The notes under the pieces: generated by a model | What the model was told of the DNA's origin: nothing | What the model saw: only the letters and a program-made list of their open reading frames with translations | Databases searched by the model: none | Shown: one piece after another, positions 8,247 to 17,011 of the stretch | How positions within the stretch are numbered: the first letter of the stretch is position 1 | How the letters are laid out: every line of letters starts with the position of its first letter | Program-made: the position numbers and the translations under genes | NCBI GenBank assembly: GCA_041688015.1 | Contig: JBDNIY010000009.1 | Span: 148,484-212,483 of the forward strand | Origin: Parvibaculum sp041688015 | Lineage (GTDB): Bacteria; Pseudomonadota; Alphaproteobacteria; Parvibaculales; Parvibaculaceae | Length of the DNA stretch: 64,000 nt | Direction of reading: 5' to 3'

Positions 8247-10088
8247 ATGGATCTCGCCAACCACATCATCCTCATTTCTGCTGCGCTGATTACCTTTTCC
8301 ATTTTTGCAGGTGTCTTGTCGTCGCGCATCGGCGCGCCCTTGCTGCTGGTTTTCTTGGCTTTTGGCATGTTGGCAGGCCAGGACGGCATCGGCGGTATCG
8401 ATTTTCAGGATTTCCGCCTCGCTTATCTTGCAGGCTCGCTCTCGCTCGCTGTCATCCTGTTCGATGGCGGTCGGCGCACCTCGCGTGATGCCTTTGGCCG
8501 GGCTCTGTCGCCCGCGCTAGTGCTTGCCACGTTCGGTGTCCTCATAACGTCGGGCATCACCGGCGCTGCGGCCCATTTTGTGCTTGGCTATGACTGGCTC
8601 CATTCGATGCTGATCGGTGCCATTGTCGGGCCGACCGATGCGGCGGCTGTCTTCTTGCTGCTGCATCTGCGCGGCCTTCGCCTGCGGCCGCGTGTCGGCA
8701 ACACACTGGAAGTCGAATCCGGCATCAACGACCCCATGTCGATCTTCCTCACCATAACGCTCGTCAACCTCATTGCCTATGACCTGCCCAGTGGCAACAT
8801 AGGCGACATCACATGGACGCTCATTTTTCAGTTCTTTGTGGATTTCGTGCGCCAGATGGGCGGCGGCATCATTTTGGGCCTCATCGGCGGCCAGATTGTG
8901 CTGCGTGCCGTCAATCGGTTGAAATTTTCGCCCGGCATCTATCCGATCTTGGCCCTTGCCCTTGCGCTCGTCGTCTTTGCGATTGCCCAGACCCTTCAAA
9001 CGTCAGGTTTCCTTGCGATCTATCTGGTGGGCACAACTCTGGGCAACAACCCGCATCGAGCCGCCTCTGAGATCAGCCGTTTCTTTGATGGCCTGTCTTG
9101 GCTTGCCCAGATCACCATGTTCTTGCTGATGGGCCTTCTTGTCACGCCCTCAAAGCTCGTTCCCATTCTTATTCCCGCGCTCATCATTGCAGCCGTGCTG
9201 ATCTTTGTGGCGCGCCCCATCGCGGTGGTGTTGTCGATCTTCCCGATGAAGTACAAGCCGCGCGAAGTAACGTTCATTTCATGGGTCGGTTTGCGCGGTG
9301 CGGTCCCGATCTTTCTGGCCACCATTCCCGTCATCGGTCATATCGACCATGCCGAAACAATTTTCGGGGTTGCCTTTATTTGTGTGTTGGTTTCGCTCAT
9401 CGTGCAGGGGTGGACCATTTCACCGGCGGCGCGTGCCGCTGGCGTTGACATGCCGCCGCGCCCTCAGCCGCGCCTGCGGGTCGATATCGAATTGCCTGCA
9501 GGGATTGATCGCACGGTCGTCGCCTATACCGTTGACCCGATGAGCCTGATTGCCCGACGACGTATGCGGCGTATGCCCACATTAGCTCCCGGCACCGAGA
9601 TCATTTCCGTCATGCGTGATGGGCAGACGCTGAACAAAGTGCCCACAGACGGGCTTTTAACCGGCGATGTGGTTATGCTTGTCACCAGCACAGCAGATCT
9701 CCTTCAACTGGATCGCCTTTTTGGGGCCCGCAAGCTGCGTGTGAAGTCGCGCGAGATTGGTTCGATTGATTTTACGTTGAGTGCGGGGGCCAACGCCGGC
9801 GAGGTCGCCGACATCTACGGTTTTCAGGTGACGCCGCATGAGCGCGACCTGACGCTTGCTGCCGTCATGCATGCGCGCCTTGGCGCCGTCATTACCGCCG
9901 GTGCGCGTGTTCGCGCGGGCACGGTCGATCTGGTGGCGCTTTCAACAGGTGAGTATGACACGCCCAAAAGCATCGGCCTCGATCTTGATCCGCCGCCACC
10001 GCAAAAGGCGATCAGGCTGTTGAAGCTCCGCATCGATGAAGGCATCCGCTCGATCCGCGAGTTGTTCCTCACCGACACAAAAAATTAA
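8247..10088 (+). CDS. K+/H+ (cation/proton) antiporter, CPA1 NhaP2/CvrA type
   Basis: 613 residues from the ATG at 8247. The open frame extends upstream to 8028, but those 73 residues are not membrane-like, whereas MDLANHIILISAALITFSIF begins the first membrane helix. About twelve hydrophobic segments (residues ~5-390) form the Na+/H+ exchanger domain, with GAIVGPTDAAAVF and VESGINDPMSIFLT carrying the conserved acidic residues. The cytoplasmic tail has a TrkA-C-like region (~415-510) and a CorC/HlyC-like region (~520-600). Inner-membrane cation efflux and pH or osmotic homeostasis. Confidence 0.85.
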   Translation: MDLANHIILISAALITFSIFAGVLSSRIGAPLLLVFLAFGMLAGQDGIGGIDFQDFRLAYLAGSLSLAVILFDGGRRTSRDAFGRALSPALVLATFGVLITSGITGAAAHFVLGYDWLHSMLIGAIVGPTDAAAVFLLLHLRGLRLRPRVGNTLEVESGINDPMSIFLTITLVNLIAYDLPSGNIGDITWTLIFQFFVDFVRQMGGGIILGLIGGQIVLRAVNRLKFSPGIYPILALALALVVFAIAQTLQTSGFLAIYLVGTTLGNNPHRAASEISRFFDGLSWLAQITMFLLMGLLVTPSKLVPILIPALIIAAVLIFVARPIAVVLSIFPMKYKPREVTFISWVGLRGAVPIFLATIPVIGHIDHAETIFGVAFICVLVSLIVQGWTISPAARAAGVDMPPRPQPRLRVDIELPAGIDRTVVAYTVDPMSLIARRRMRRMPTLAPGTEIISVMRDGQTLNKVPTDGLLTGDVVMLVTSTADLLQLDRLFGARKLRVKSREIGSIDFTLSAGANAGEVADIYGFQVTPHERDLTLAAVMHARLGAVITAGARVRAGTVDLVALSTGEYDTPKSIGLDLDPPPPQKAIRLLKLRIDEGIRSIRELFLTDTKN

Positions 10089-10128
10089 ACCCGAAACCAC
10101 GACTGAAAACCTAAAAAGGAGACGACAC

Positions 10129-10899
10129 ATGGACCTCGCTCTGAAAGGCAAGAAAGCCCTCATCACGGGTGCCACACGCGGCATCGGACGCGCCATCGCT
10201 GAAACGCTTGCTGCGGAAGGGGCTGACCTCGCCATCTGCGCGCGCAACCCCGATCAGGTGGCCGAAACCGTCGCCGCGCTGAAAAAGAAAGGCGTCAACG
10301 TCGTCGGTGGCGTCGTCGATATCGCTGACGGGGACGCTTTGAAAAAATGGATTGCCGAAGCCGGAAAAACGCTTGGCGGCCTCGACATCGTTGTCGCCAA
10401 CGCCTCCGCGCTCGCTCAAGGCAACGGCGAGGACGCTTGGCGCGCTTGCTTTGAAATCGACGTCATGGCTGCGCGCAATCTCTGCGAAGCCGCACTTCCT
10501 TTCCTCGAAAAGTCAGCCGCCGCCAACGGCGACGCCTCTGCTGTCATCATCTCTTCGATTTCGGCGGCTGAAGCCGAAAGCGCTGGGGCCTATGGCGCGC
10601 TGAAGGCGGCTCAAATTCATCTGGCCAAGGGTCTGGCCAAAGAACATGCGGGCAAGCACGTCCGCTTCAACACGGTCTCGCCCGGTACGGTCTATTTCAA
10701 AGGTGGTGTCTGGAACATGGTCGAAGAACACATGCCCGACATGTTCAAAGCAACGATGAAAAGAAACCCGATGGGCCGCATGGCCACGCCCCAAGACATC
10801 GCCAATGCCACAGTGTTTCTTGCGTCTCCGGCATCCAGCTTCACCACCGGCATCAACATGATCGTCGACGGCGCCATCTCCCGCCGCGTGAACTTCTGA
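10129..10899 (+). CDS. SDR-family NAD(P)-dependent oxidoreductase
   Basis: 256 residues from the ATG at 10129, preceded by AAAGGAGA. Rossmann nucleotide site TGATRGIGRAIAE at residues 14-26; IVVANAS in place of NNAG near 85; the catalytic Ser is in the IISSISAAEAESAGAYGALK stretch (Ser-Tyr-xxx-Lys, here Y-G-A-L-K). C-terminal VSPGTVYFKGG fits the substrate loop. Classical SDRs oxidise or reduce hydroxy/keto groups; the substrate is unknown. It is only 40 bp after the antiporter gene, so co-transcription is possible. Confidence 0.85.
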   Translation: MDLALKGKKALITGATRGIGRAIAETLAAEGADLAICARNPDQVAETVAALKKKGVNVVGGVVDIADGDALKKWIAEAGKTLGGLDIVVANASALAQGNGEDAWRACFEIDVMAARNLCEAALPFLEKSAAANGDASAVIISSISAAEAESAGAYGALKAAQIHLAKGLAKEHAGKHVRFNTVSPGTVYFKGGVWNMVEEHMPDMFKATMKRNPMGRMATPQDIANATVFLASPASSFTTGINMIVDGAISRRVNF

Positions 10900-10908
10900 T
10901 CCCTTTAT

Positions 10909-10961
10909 TCCCTCCCCCCTTGAGGGGGAGGGCTAGGGAGGGGGGTACATCTTCGCAAAAA
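10909..10961. repeat. Dispersed repeat family A, copy 3
   Basis: CCCTCCCCCC-TTGA-GGGGGAGGGCTAGGGAGGGGGG, a strong hairpin lying between two convergent genes, where it may also act as a terminator. Confidence 0.6.
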
Positions 10962-11008
10962 CGTCATGCCCCGGCCCACCTTTAATGAAAGGAGGCGGGG
11001 CATCCACC

Positions 11009-11701
11009 TCACGCCGCCAGCCCCATCCACCGCCGCATCACCTCGCGCGCAAACGCCTGCGCCGCAGGCAGCCTCTCGATATGCGCCGCCGCGATCAAAG
11101 CCTCCACCTGCGCGTCCTTCGCTTGCGTCCGCTGCTTGAGCCACTGCGCCGTCGTCGCCGCCGTCATCTCCAGATGAAACTGAAACCCGTAAGATTTTGT
11201 GCCCAGCCGAAACGCTTGATTGGGGCATTTCTCCCGCGTCGCCAGCCGCACCGCGCCATCGGGCAGATCAAACGTATCGCCATGCCACTGCATGATGGCG
11301 TGCTCTTGCGCCATGCCTCGCAACAGCGGATCAGCGCTGGCGGCTGCCTCCCATGTTTGCGGCAGAAACCCCCATTCCTCAAAACCCATCTTGTAAACAG
11401 CACCGCCAAAGGCGCTCGCCAGCATCTGCGCCCCCAGACACACGCCCATGATCGGCTTATCGGCTGCATGAAACGCCCGCATCAGCGCTCGCGTATCCTC
11501 GATGAATGGATATTCCGTATCCTGATAAACCCCCATGATGCCGCCCATCACAACGAGCCCGTCATAGCCATCGGGCGAGACGGGCACAGGTTCATCGACA
11601 AAAGTGCGCACAATCGTATGTGTGGCCCCTCGCGCGTTTGCTTCCTCCAGCAACACACCGGGCCCAGAACTTTCTTCATTGACGAGATAGAGGATGTTCA
11701 T
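11009..11701 (-). CDS. Class I glutamine amidotransferase-like protein (GuaA N-terminal type)
   Basis: 230 residues. The nucleophile elbow GVCLGAQMLASAFGG (Cys near residue 93), the His of GFQFHLEMT (near 175) and the following Glu complete a Cys-His-Glu triad. VVMGGIMGVYQDTEYPFIED near 50-69 is typical of stand-alone GMP-synthase-like amidotransferases. Such proteins release ammonia from glutamine or act as gamma-glutamyl peptide hydrolases; the partner is unknown. It diverges from the reverse transcriptase gene. Confidence 0.8.
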   Translation of the reverse strand: MNILYLVNEESSGPGVLLEEANARGATHTIVRTFVDEPVPVSPDGYDGLVVMGGIMGVYQDTEYPFIEDTRALMRAFHAADKPIMGVCLGAQMLASAFGGAVYKMGFEEWGFLPQTWEAAASADPLLRGMAQEHAIMQWHGDTFDLPDGAVRLATREKCPNQAFRLGTKSYGFQFHLEMTAATTAQWLKQRTQAKDAQVEALIAAAHIERLPAAQAFAREVMRRWMGLAA

Positions 11702-11713
11702 GAACTAATATAT

Positions 11714-11723
11714 TGTGTACACA
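11714..11723. promoter_or_regulatory. Palindrome TGTGTACACA between divergent genes
   Basis: A perfect 10-bp palindrome in the 64-bp space between the amidotransferase and reverse transcriptase genes; a candidate operator. The regulator is unknown. Confidence 0.3.
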
Positions 11724-11765
11724 GAATGGATCGTGTCGTTGATGGAAGCATTGTGGAAATGAAAA

Positions 11766-13478
11766 ATGGCGACTAGGCCGAGACATAAGACCTTGCTTTC
11801 GTCGCTTATCCAAACAGGTTATTTACCTGAAGAGCTTCCTCCTGCCATCACCGCTCGTCACTTTTCCGCATATTGTGAAAACAATTTTCAACATCTCGGC
11901 AAGGGCCCGCTAGCTAAATCTTACCCAACGCAGTTCGAGAAATTTAGCATTCCTCGCGAGAATGGAAATCGTCGTGATTTGGCACTTGTGCATCCTGGGG
12001 CCCAACTGCGACTCTCAATGATATTAGTAAAAAATCATAATGAGATTCGGAGTTTGATCGAAAAATCCAGAATATCACTGTATGGGGCAGAGCCAGACTT
12101 GGCGAATTTTCGAGCGTTTAAGGGGGTTTCGTTTAAGGCTCTTGATGCCAAGCGAAGTAAAGTGTCGCAAGAGAAGCCATTTATTCTTGTGGCCGATATT
12201 TCGAGGTTTTTCTACACGATTTATACGCACTCAATTCCTTGGGCGGTGCTTGGCAAAGATAAGGTCAAAGCAAAGTACATGGCGACGAAAGTTAAGCGTA
12301 CAAAGGCAAAACACTGGACTGATGAACTGGATCAGGCACTGCAATCTTGCCAAGCACGTGAGACGTTTGGAATTCCAGTAGGGCCAGATACATCACGGAT
12401 CGTAGCAGAAGTGTTGCTGAGTGGCGTGCATGGCGACCCAGATTTCGCGAGCGCTGTTAATGGCAGCAATGGGTTTCGCCTCGTAGATGATTTTTTTCTC
12501 GGATTTGACAGTGAGGAACAGTGTGTTCTTGCGCTGGTAGCTCTGAGAAACACATTGGCAAAATTTAATCTTCAACTTAACGACGACAAAACTGAGATTA
12601 AAGCCAGTAGAGAAATATTCACTGATAGGTGGCGATATGAGCTAAAGCGCTCGACCCTTTCATCTCGAGATTGGCGTGAAGAGGAGCGGCTGATCCGACA
12701 GGCCGCAGATTTGGCGCTGTATCACTCCAGTAAATTGAGAAATGCCTTTCCAGTGAAGTGGCTTGCTACAGGCATGTTACATACAGAGTTTCAGAGTCAG
12801 AATTTTAAGTTGGCACTCACTACATTGCTTCGATTTGGGCGAGACTTCCCCGCATGTATTAGCTTGGTGTCGACCTTTATTATCAATAATAAGGAAACAT
12901 GCTTGAGCACTGATTACGGGCAGCTGGTAGAAAAGTGGATTAGGAGTGTATTCCGCGCTCATGCTCGGAACGGTCATGATTTTGAGGTAGCTTGGGCGTT
13001 GGTTGTGTGTGGAGCTTTGAAGATCAAAGTGTCCACCACGGATTTTGGTGACTATGCAAATTCGATGTCATCGGTAGCCTTTGCGCTGTTGGGATTATTG
13101 AACGAGAAACATCTTCTGTCCAGTCCGTTGAGCACGTTTGGGTGGCGTCGAGAAGTGAAGAGCGGCGGCTTGGACAGTCATCACTGGCTGATGTTTTACG
13201 AAAGCGTTTTACGCGCATGGACTTCAGACAAAGTCATGAATTTGGCTGTGAAATCGCATCCGCTATTTGGTGAATTGCTCTCTAAGAAAGTTAGTTTTTT
13301 GGACGATGCCGTTTTTGGTGACGTTCAGATCATGCTGGACAGGCGACGCCTTAAGCGCGTTTTGAAAAATTCGAGCGTGCAGGGGGCTGGACGTGCCAAT
13401 ATTTCATTCTCGGATATATATGATGAAATGTTTGAGGACTTTGAAGATGATGATAGTTTTGGCATAGCGAGTCTGTAA
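11766..13478 (+). CDS. Reverse transcriptase of the Abi/UG (defence-associated) kind
   Basis: 570 residues. Polymerase motifs: motif A ILVADISRFFYTIYTHSIPW with Asp144; motif B GIPVGPDTSRIVAEVLLSG at 202-220; motif C FRLVDDFFLGF with Asp241/Asp242 (LVDD in place of YVDD/YADD); motif D region LQLNDDKTEIKASREI at ~267-282. After residue ~300 comes a helical C-terminal half with no recognised nuclease, matching the helical-repeat tail of Abi and UG reverse transcriptases. No group II intron maturase or retron layout is seen. Codon usage is AT-richer than both neighbours, a sign of transfer. The upstream space is only 64 bp, so a long non-coding template is unlikely on that side. Anti-phage function is inference from the family. 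Confidence 0.8.
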   Translation: MATRPRHKTLLSSLIQTGYLPEELPPAITARHFSAYCENNFQHLGKGPLAKSYPTQFEKFSIPRENGNRRDLALVHPGAQLRLSMILVKNHNEIRSLIEKSRISLYGAEPDLANFRAFKGVSFKALDAKRSKVSQEKPFILVADISRFFYTIYTHSIPWAVLGKDKVKAKYMATKVKRTKAKHWTDELDQALQSCQARETFGIPVGPDTSRIVAEVLLSGVHGDPDFASAVNGSNGFRLVDDFFLGFDSEEQCVLALVALRNTLAKFNLQLNDDKTEIKASREIFTDRWRYELKRSTLSSRDWREEERLIRQAADLALYHSSKLRNAFPVKWLATGMLHTEFQSQNFKLALTTLLRFGRDFPACISLVSTFIINNKETCLSTDYGQLVEKWIRSVFRAHARNGHDFEVAWALVVCGALKIKVSTTDFGDYANSMSSVAFALLGLLNEKHLLSSPLSTFGWRREVKSGGLDSHHWLMFYESVLRAWTSDKVMNLAVKSHPLFGELLSKKVSFLDDAVFGDVQIMLDRRRLKRVLKNSSVQGAGRANISFSDIYDEMFEDFEDDDSFGIASL

Positions 13479-13511
13479 CCTTGGTTGCGGACGTTTAGCT
13501 CTTGATGTGCC

Positions 13512-14477
13512 TCAAGCCACCGCAAACCGGTTACTCGCCCGCACCATCACATCGACAATCCCCGGCTCCGTCGCCGTATGGCCTGCATCCGGCACCACGT
13601 TCAGTTCCACGTCCGGCCAAGCCTTGGCCAGTTCCCAAGCGGTAAACATCGGCGTCACCACGTCATATCGCCCCTGCGCGATCACGCCCGGAATGCCTTT
13701 CAGCAACCCGGCGTTCTGGATCAGCTGATCCTGCGGCTCAAACCAGCCTTTGTTCACAAAGTAGTGGCATTCGATCCGCGCAAACGCCAAAGCAAAATGC
13801 CCATCGGCAAAGCGCGCAATGCGTTCGGGGTCCGAATACAAAGAGAGCGTCGTCCCCTCCCAGATGCTCCAGGCCTTGGCGCAGGCGATTTTTTCGGATT
13901 CATTGTTGCCCGTCAGTCGCTTGTAATACGCCGCCATCAGGTTGCCGCGTTCAGCCTGCGGGATCGGCGCGATGAACTTTTCCCAAGCGTCGGGAAACAG
14001 CGCGTCGGTGCCCTCTTGATAAAACCAATCCAACTCGCGCTGCCGAAGCGTGAAAATGCCCCGCAGGATGATCTCGCTGACGCGCTTGGGGTGCGTTTCG
14101 GCATAGGCCAGCGCCAGTGTCGAGCCCCATGAGCCGCCGCACAACTGCCATCGCTCGATTTTCAGATGCTCGCGCAACAGCTCCATGTCTGCGACCAGAT
14201 CCCAGGTCGTATTGCCCTGCAACTCGGCATGAGGCGTCGAGCGTCCGCAGCCGCGCTGGTCAAACAGAATGATTCGGTAGGCCCCCCCGTCATGCGTGCG
14301 CCGCATCGTCGGGTTCGAGCCGCCGCCAGGCCCGCCATGCACGATCACCGCCGGCTTGCCTTGCGGGTTGCCACATTCCTCGTAATAGAGCCGATGAAGC
14401 GGCGAAACCTGCAAAAAACCGGTCGAATAGGGCTCAATTGGCGCAAAAAGCGTACGCCGGTCAGCGGTGTCGTACAT
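13512..14477 (-). CDS. pip: Proline iminopeptidase (prolyl aminopeptidase, peptidase S33)
   Basis: 321 residues, alpha/beta hydrolase. The oxyanion region HGGPGGGSNPTMRR is at ~45-58, FDQRGCGRSTPHA at ~72-84, the nucleophile elbow GGSWGSTLALAYAETHP at ~111-127 (Ser113) and the catalytic His in VPDAGHTATEPG near the C-terminus. It removes N-terminal proline from peptides in the cytoplasm. The length matches the family. Its 3' end is 33 bp from that of the reverse transcriptase gene (convergent). Confidence 0.92.
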   Translation of the reverse strand: MYDTADRRTLFAPIEPYSTGFLQVSPLHRLYYEECGNPQGKPAVIVHGGPGGGSNPTMRRTHDGGAYRIILFDQRGCGRSTPHAELQGNTTWDLVADMELLREHLKIERWQLCGGSWGSTLALAYAETHPKRVSEIILRGIFTLRQRELDWFYQEGTDALFPDAWEKFIAPIPQAERGNLMAAYYKRLTGNNESEKIACAKAWSIWEGTTLSLYSDPERIARFADGHFALAFARIECHYFVNKGWFEPQDQLIQNAGLLKGIPGVIAQGRYDVVTPMFTAWELAKAWPDVELNVVPDAGHTATEPGIVDVMVRASNRFAVA

Positions 14478-14644
14478 GAGATGGGTTTTCCTGTGGATAG
14501 AAGGGGCTTGTCGCCATTCGGCCCCCTTGGGCAGGCGGCGTCAACTGGAATCAAGCTGTTGATAAGCCTCAATAAATGGTCGCTCGACGCAGCGTCATTG
14601 GCATATTCTTAACCAAATATTTCACTTCAGGCTGACACAAATCG

Positions 14645-14681
14645 TTGACGTGAATCGCATCTGGGCTACTATATCTAGACG
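14645..14681 (+). promoter_or_regulatory. nrdA promoter with overlapping NrdR-box-like site
   Basis: TTGACG (14645-14650), a 16-bp spacer and TACTAT (14667-14672) form a sigma-70-type promoter. A palindrome-like site with core CTATATCTAG (14669-14678) overlaps the -10 and matches the NrdR box core (C-W-ATAT-A-T-W-G) at all but one position. A weaker partner lies near 14704-14713. NrdR represses ribonucleotide reductase genes when dATP is high. Confidence 0.5.
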
Positions 14682-14845
14682 CGTGGTGCTTCGGTGTTCA
14701 TAGCTGTAGATATTCGCGCATTCATCGAATCAGCAGGTTCCACCCATACGGGGTGGAAAAACGGCGAATGCTATCTCGCTGTGCGGATAGTTTTGTGTCT
14801 TTCGCGGCGGCGGAGCAGGCACAAAGGGGCCAAGAGGGGACGACT

Positions 14846-16864
14846 ATGCTTAACGATACGTCGAAGGCGCTCGACATGACTGAGGTCGAGGCCACCGTTT
14901 CCGCAATCATCACGGGCGAGCGTGCACCGGTCAGGGCAGGGGCGCATCGCCCCCGCGCCGACATGGCAGCGACAGCCGAACCGGAAATGCCCTTCGGCGA
15001 GACCGATCAGGTCGTCCAGGTGGCCCCCAATTTGGCGGGCAAAAAGGGCTTTGCGGTCAAGGTTGACCACGCCCGCGATGCGCTGCTGACCGAGTTTGGC
15101 AAAGCGACGCTCACCGACCGCTATTTGATGCCAGGTGAGTCCTTTCAAGACCTGTTTGCCCGCGTCGCGTCTTACTATGCCGACGATGCCGCCCACGCCC
15201 AGCGGCTTTACGACTACATTTCCAAGCTCTGGTTCATGCCCGCCACCCCCGTCTTATCGAACGGCGGCACCCAGCGCGGTCTGCCCATTTCCTGCTTCCT
15301 CAATGAAGCAACGGACAGCCTCGAAGGCATTTTGGGCCTTTGGAACGAAAACGTTTGGCTGGCGGCCAAGGGCGGCGGCATTGGCTCCTATTGGGGCAAC
15401 CTGCGTTCCATCGGCGAGACCGTTAATGGCAATGGCAAAACCAGCGGCATCATCCCCTTCATCCGCGTCATGGATTCGCTGACACTGGCAATCAGCCAAG
15501 GCTCGTTGCGCCGTGGTTCGGCCGCGGTTTATCTGCCGGTCGATCACCCTGAAGTCGAAGAGTTCATGGAAATGCGCCGCCCCACAGGTGGCGATCCGAA
15601 CCGCAAGGCGCTCAACCTGCATCACGGCATCCTTGTGTCGGACGCTTTCATGCGCGCCGTTGAGGCCGATGCCGATTGGGCGCTGCTGTCGCCCAAAGAC
15701 CGCACGGTGCAAAAAACCATTTCCGCCCGGTCACTCTGGATCCGCCTGCTCACCTCGCGCATCGAAACCGGCGAGCCCTACATCATCTACAAGGACACCG
15801 TGAACAACGCGCGGCCCGAGCATCACAAGCTCGCGGGCCTTGAAGTGAAAACCTCAAACCTCTGCGCTGAAATCACGCTGCCCACCGGCATCGACCAGCA
15901 CGGCGAACAGCGCACCGCGGTCTGCTGCCTGTCATCGCTCAATCTCGAAACCTATTTCGAGTGGTGCGACAATCCGATGATCATCGAAGATGTCATGCGC
16001 TTCCTCGACAATGTGCTGCAAGACTTCATCGACCGCGCGCCCATCGAAATGAGCCGTGCCAAATATGCCGCCGCGCAAGAGCGTTCCGTCGGCCTCGGCG
16101 TCATGGGCTATCACTCGTTCCTGCAAGCCAACATGATCCCGTTCGAAGGCGTCATGGCCAAGGTCTGGAACAAGCGCATGTTCAAGCTCGTCCAAGACGG
16201 TGCCAATGCGGCTTCCAAGAAACTCGCCACCGAGCGCGGGGCCTGCCCGGATGCCAAAATGTTCGGCTTCCACGAACGCTTCTCCAACAAGACCGCGATT
16301 GCGCCCACGGCGTCGATCTCGATCATCACCGGCGGCACGTCGCCGGGCATCGAGCCGATTGCGGCCAATAGCTTCACGCATAAAACGCTGTCAGGCTCCT
16401 TCAATGTCCGCAATCGTCACCTGACGAAACTGCTCGACACCAAGGGCCGCAACGACGACGACACATGGTCTTCCATCGTCGTCAACGGCGGCTCGGTCCA
16501 GCACTTGGATTTTCTCGACGACGATGAGAAGGCCGTGTTCAAAACCGCCTTTGAACTCGACCAGCGTTGGGTCATCGAACATGCCGGCGACCGCGCCCCC
16601 ATGATCGATCAGGCCCAGTCAGTAAACCTCTTTCTCGCCGCCGACGTTCACAAGCGCGACTTGAACAAGCTGCACATCCAAGCTTGGAAGCAGGGCGTCA
16701 AAAGCCTTTATTATTGCCGCTCGCTGTCGATCCAGCGCGCCGAAAAGGCCGAAGTCGTCTCGCTTGTGCGCGCCAAAACGCTCGACGTCAAAACGCTCGA
16801 ACAAGTCGCCACCGAAACCCGCCGCGAGACCGTCGAATACGACGAGTGCCTTTCCTGCCAGTAA
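14846..16864 (+). CDS. nrdA: Ribonucleoside-diphosphate reductase, alpha subunit (class Ia)
   Basis: 672 residues from the ATG at 14846, preceded by GAGGGG; the upstream frame extension is not family-like. Active-site cysteines are visible: Cys150 (LPISCFL), the radical Cys of SNLCAEITLPTG, its partner in TAVCCLSSLNL, and the C-terminal redox pair ECLSCQ. The PTASISIITGGTSPGIEPI loop is conserved. The ~75 residues before the catalytic barrel do not look like an ATP-cone, so dATP overall-activity control is probably absent. It reduces NDPs to dNDPs with NrdB. Confidence 0.93.
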   Translation: MLNDTSKALDMTEVEATVSAIITGERAPVRAGAHRPRADMAATAEPEMPFGETDQVVQVAPNLAGKKGFAVKVDHARDALLTEFGKATLTDRYLMPGESFQDLFARVASYYADDAAHAQRLYDYISKLWFMPATPVLSNGGTQRGLPISCFLNEATDSLEGILGLWNENVWLAAKGGGIGSYWGNLRSIGETVNGNGKTSGIIPFIRVMDSLTLAISQGSLRRGSAAVYLPVDHPEVEEFMEMRRPTGGDPNRKALNLHHGILVSDAFMRAVEADADWALLSPKDRTVQKTISARSLWIRLLTSRIETGEPYIIYKDTVNNARPEHHKLAGLEVKTSNLCAEITLPTGIDQHGEQRTAVCCLSSLNLETYFEWCDNPMIIEDVMRFLDNVLQDFIDRAPIEMSRAKYAAAQERSVGLGVMGYHSFLQANMIPFEGVMAKVWNKRMFKLVQDGANAASKKLATERGACPDAKMFGFHERFSNKTAIAPTASISIITGGTSPGIEPIAANSFTHKTLSGSFNVRNRHLTKLLDTKGRNDDDTWSSIVVNGGSVQHLDFLDDDEKAVFKTAFELDQRWVIEHAGDRAPMIDQAQSVNLFLAADVHKRDLNKLHIQAWKQGVKSLYYCRSLSIQRAEKAEVVSLVRAKTLDVKTLEQVATETRRETVEYDECLSCQ

Positions 16865-16870
16865 ATACGA

Positions 16871-16950
16871 CCCGTCATAGCCCGGCTTGACCGGGCTATC
16901 CATCTTTCTGCGGAAAAGACGTGGATGCCCAGATCAAGTCCGGGCATGAC
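16871..16950. repeat. Dispersed palindromic repeat family B, copy 2
   Basis: GTCATAGCCCGG-CTTGA-CCGGGCT ... ATCAAGTCCGGGCATGAC, lying between nrdA and nrdB, so it would be part of any joint transcript and could tune the NrdA/NrdB ratio. Confidence 0.6.
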
Positions 16951-17011
16951 GAAAGAGAGGGGCGTAAAGTCTTTCTCACCCCTGTGACGAAACAGTAATC
17001 GGACAAAGCCC

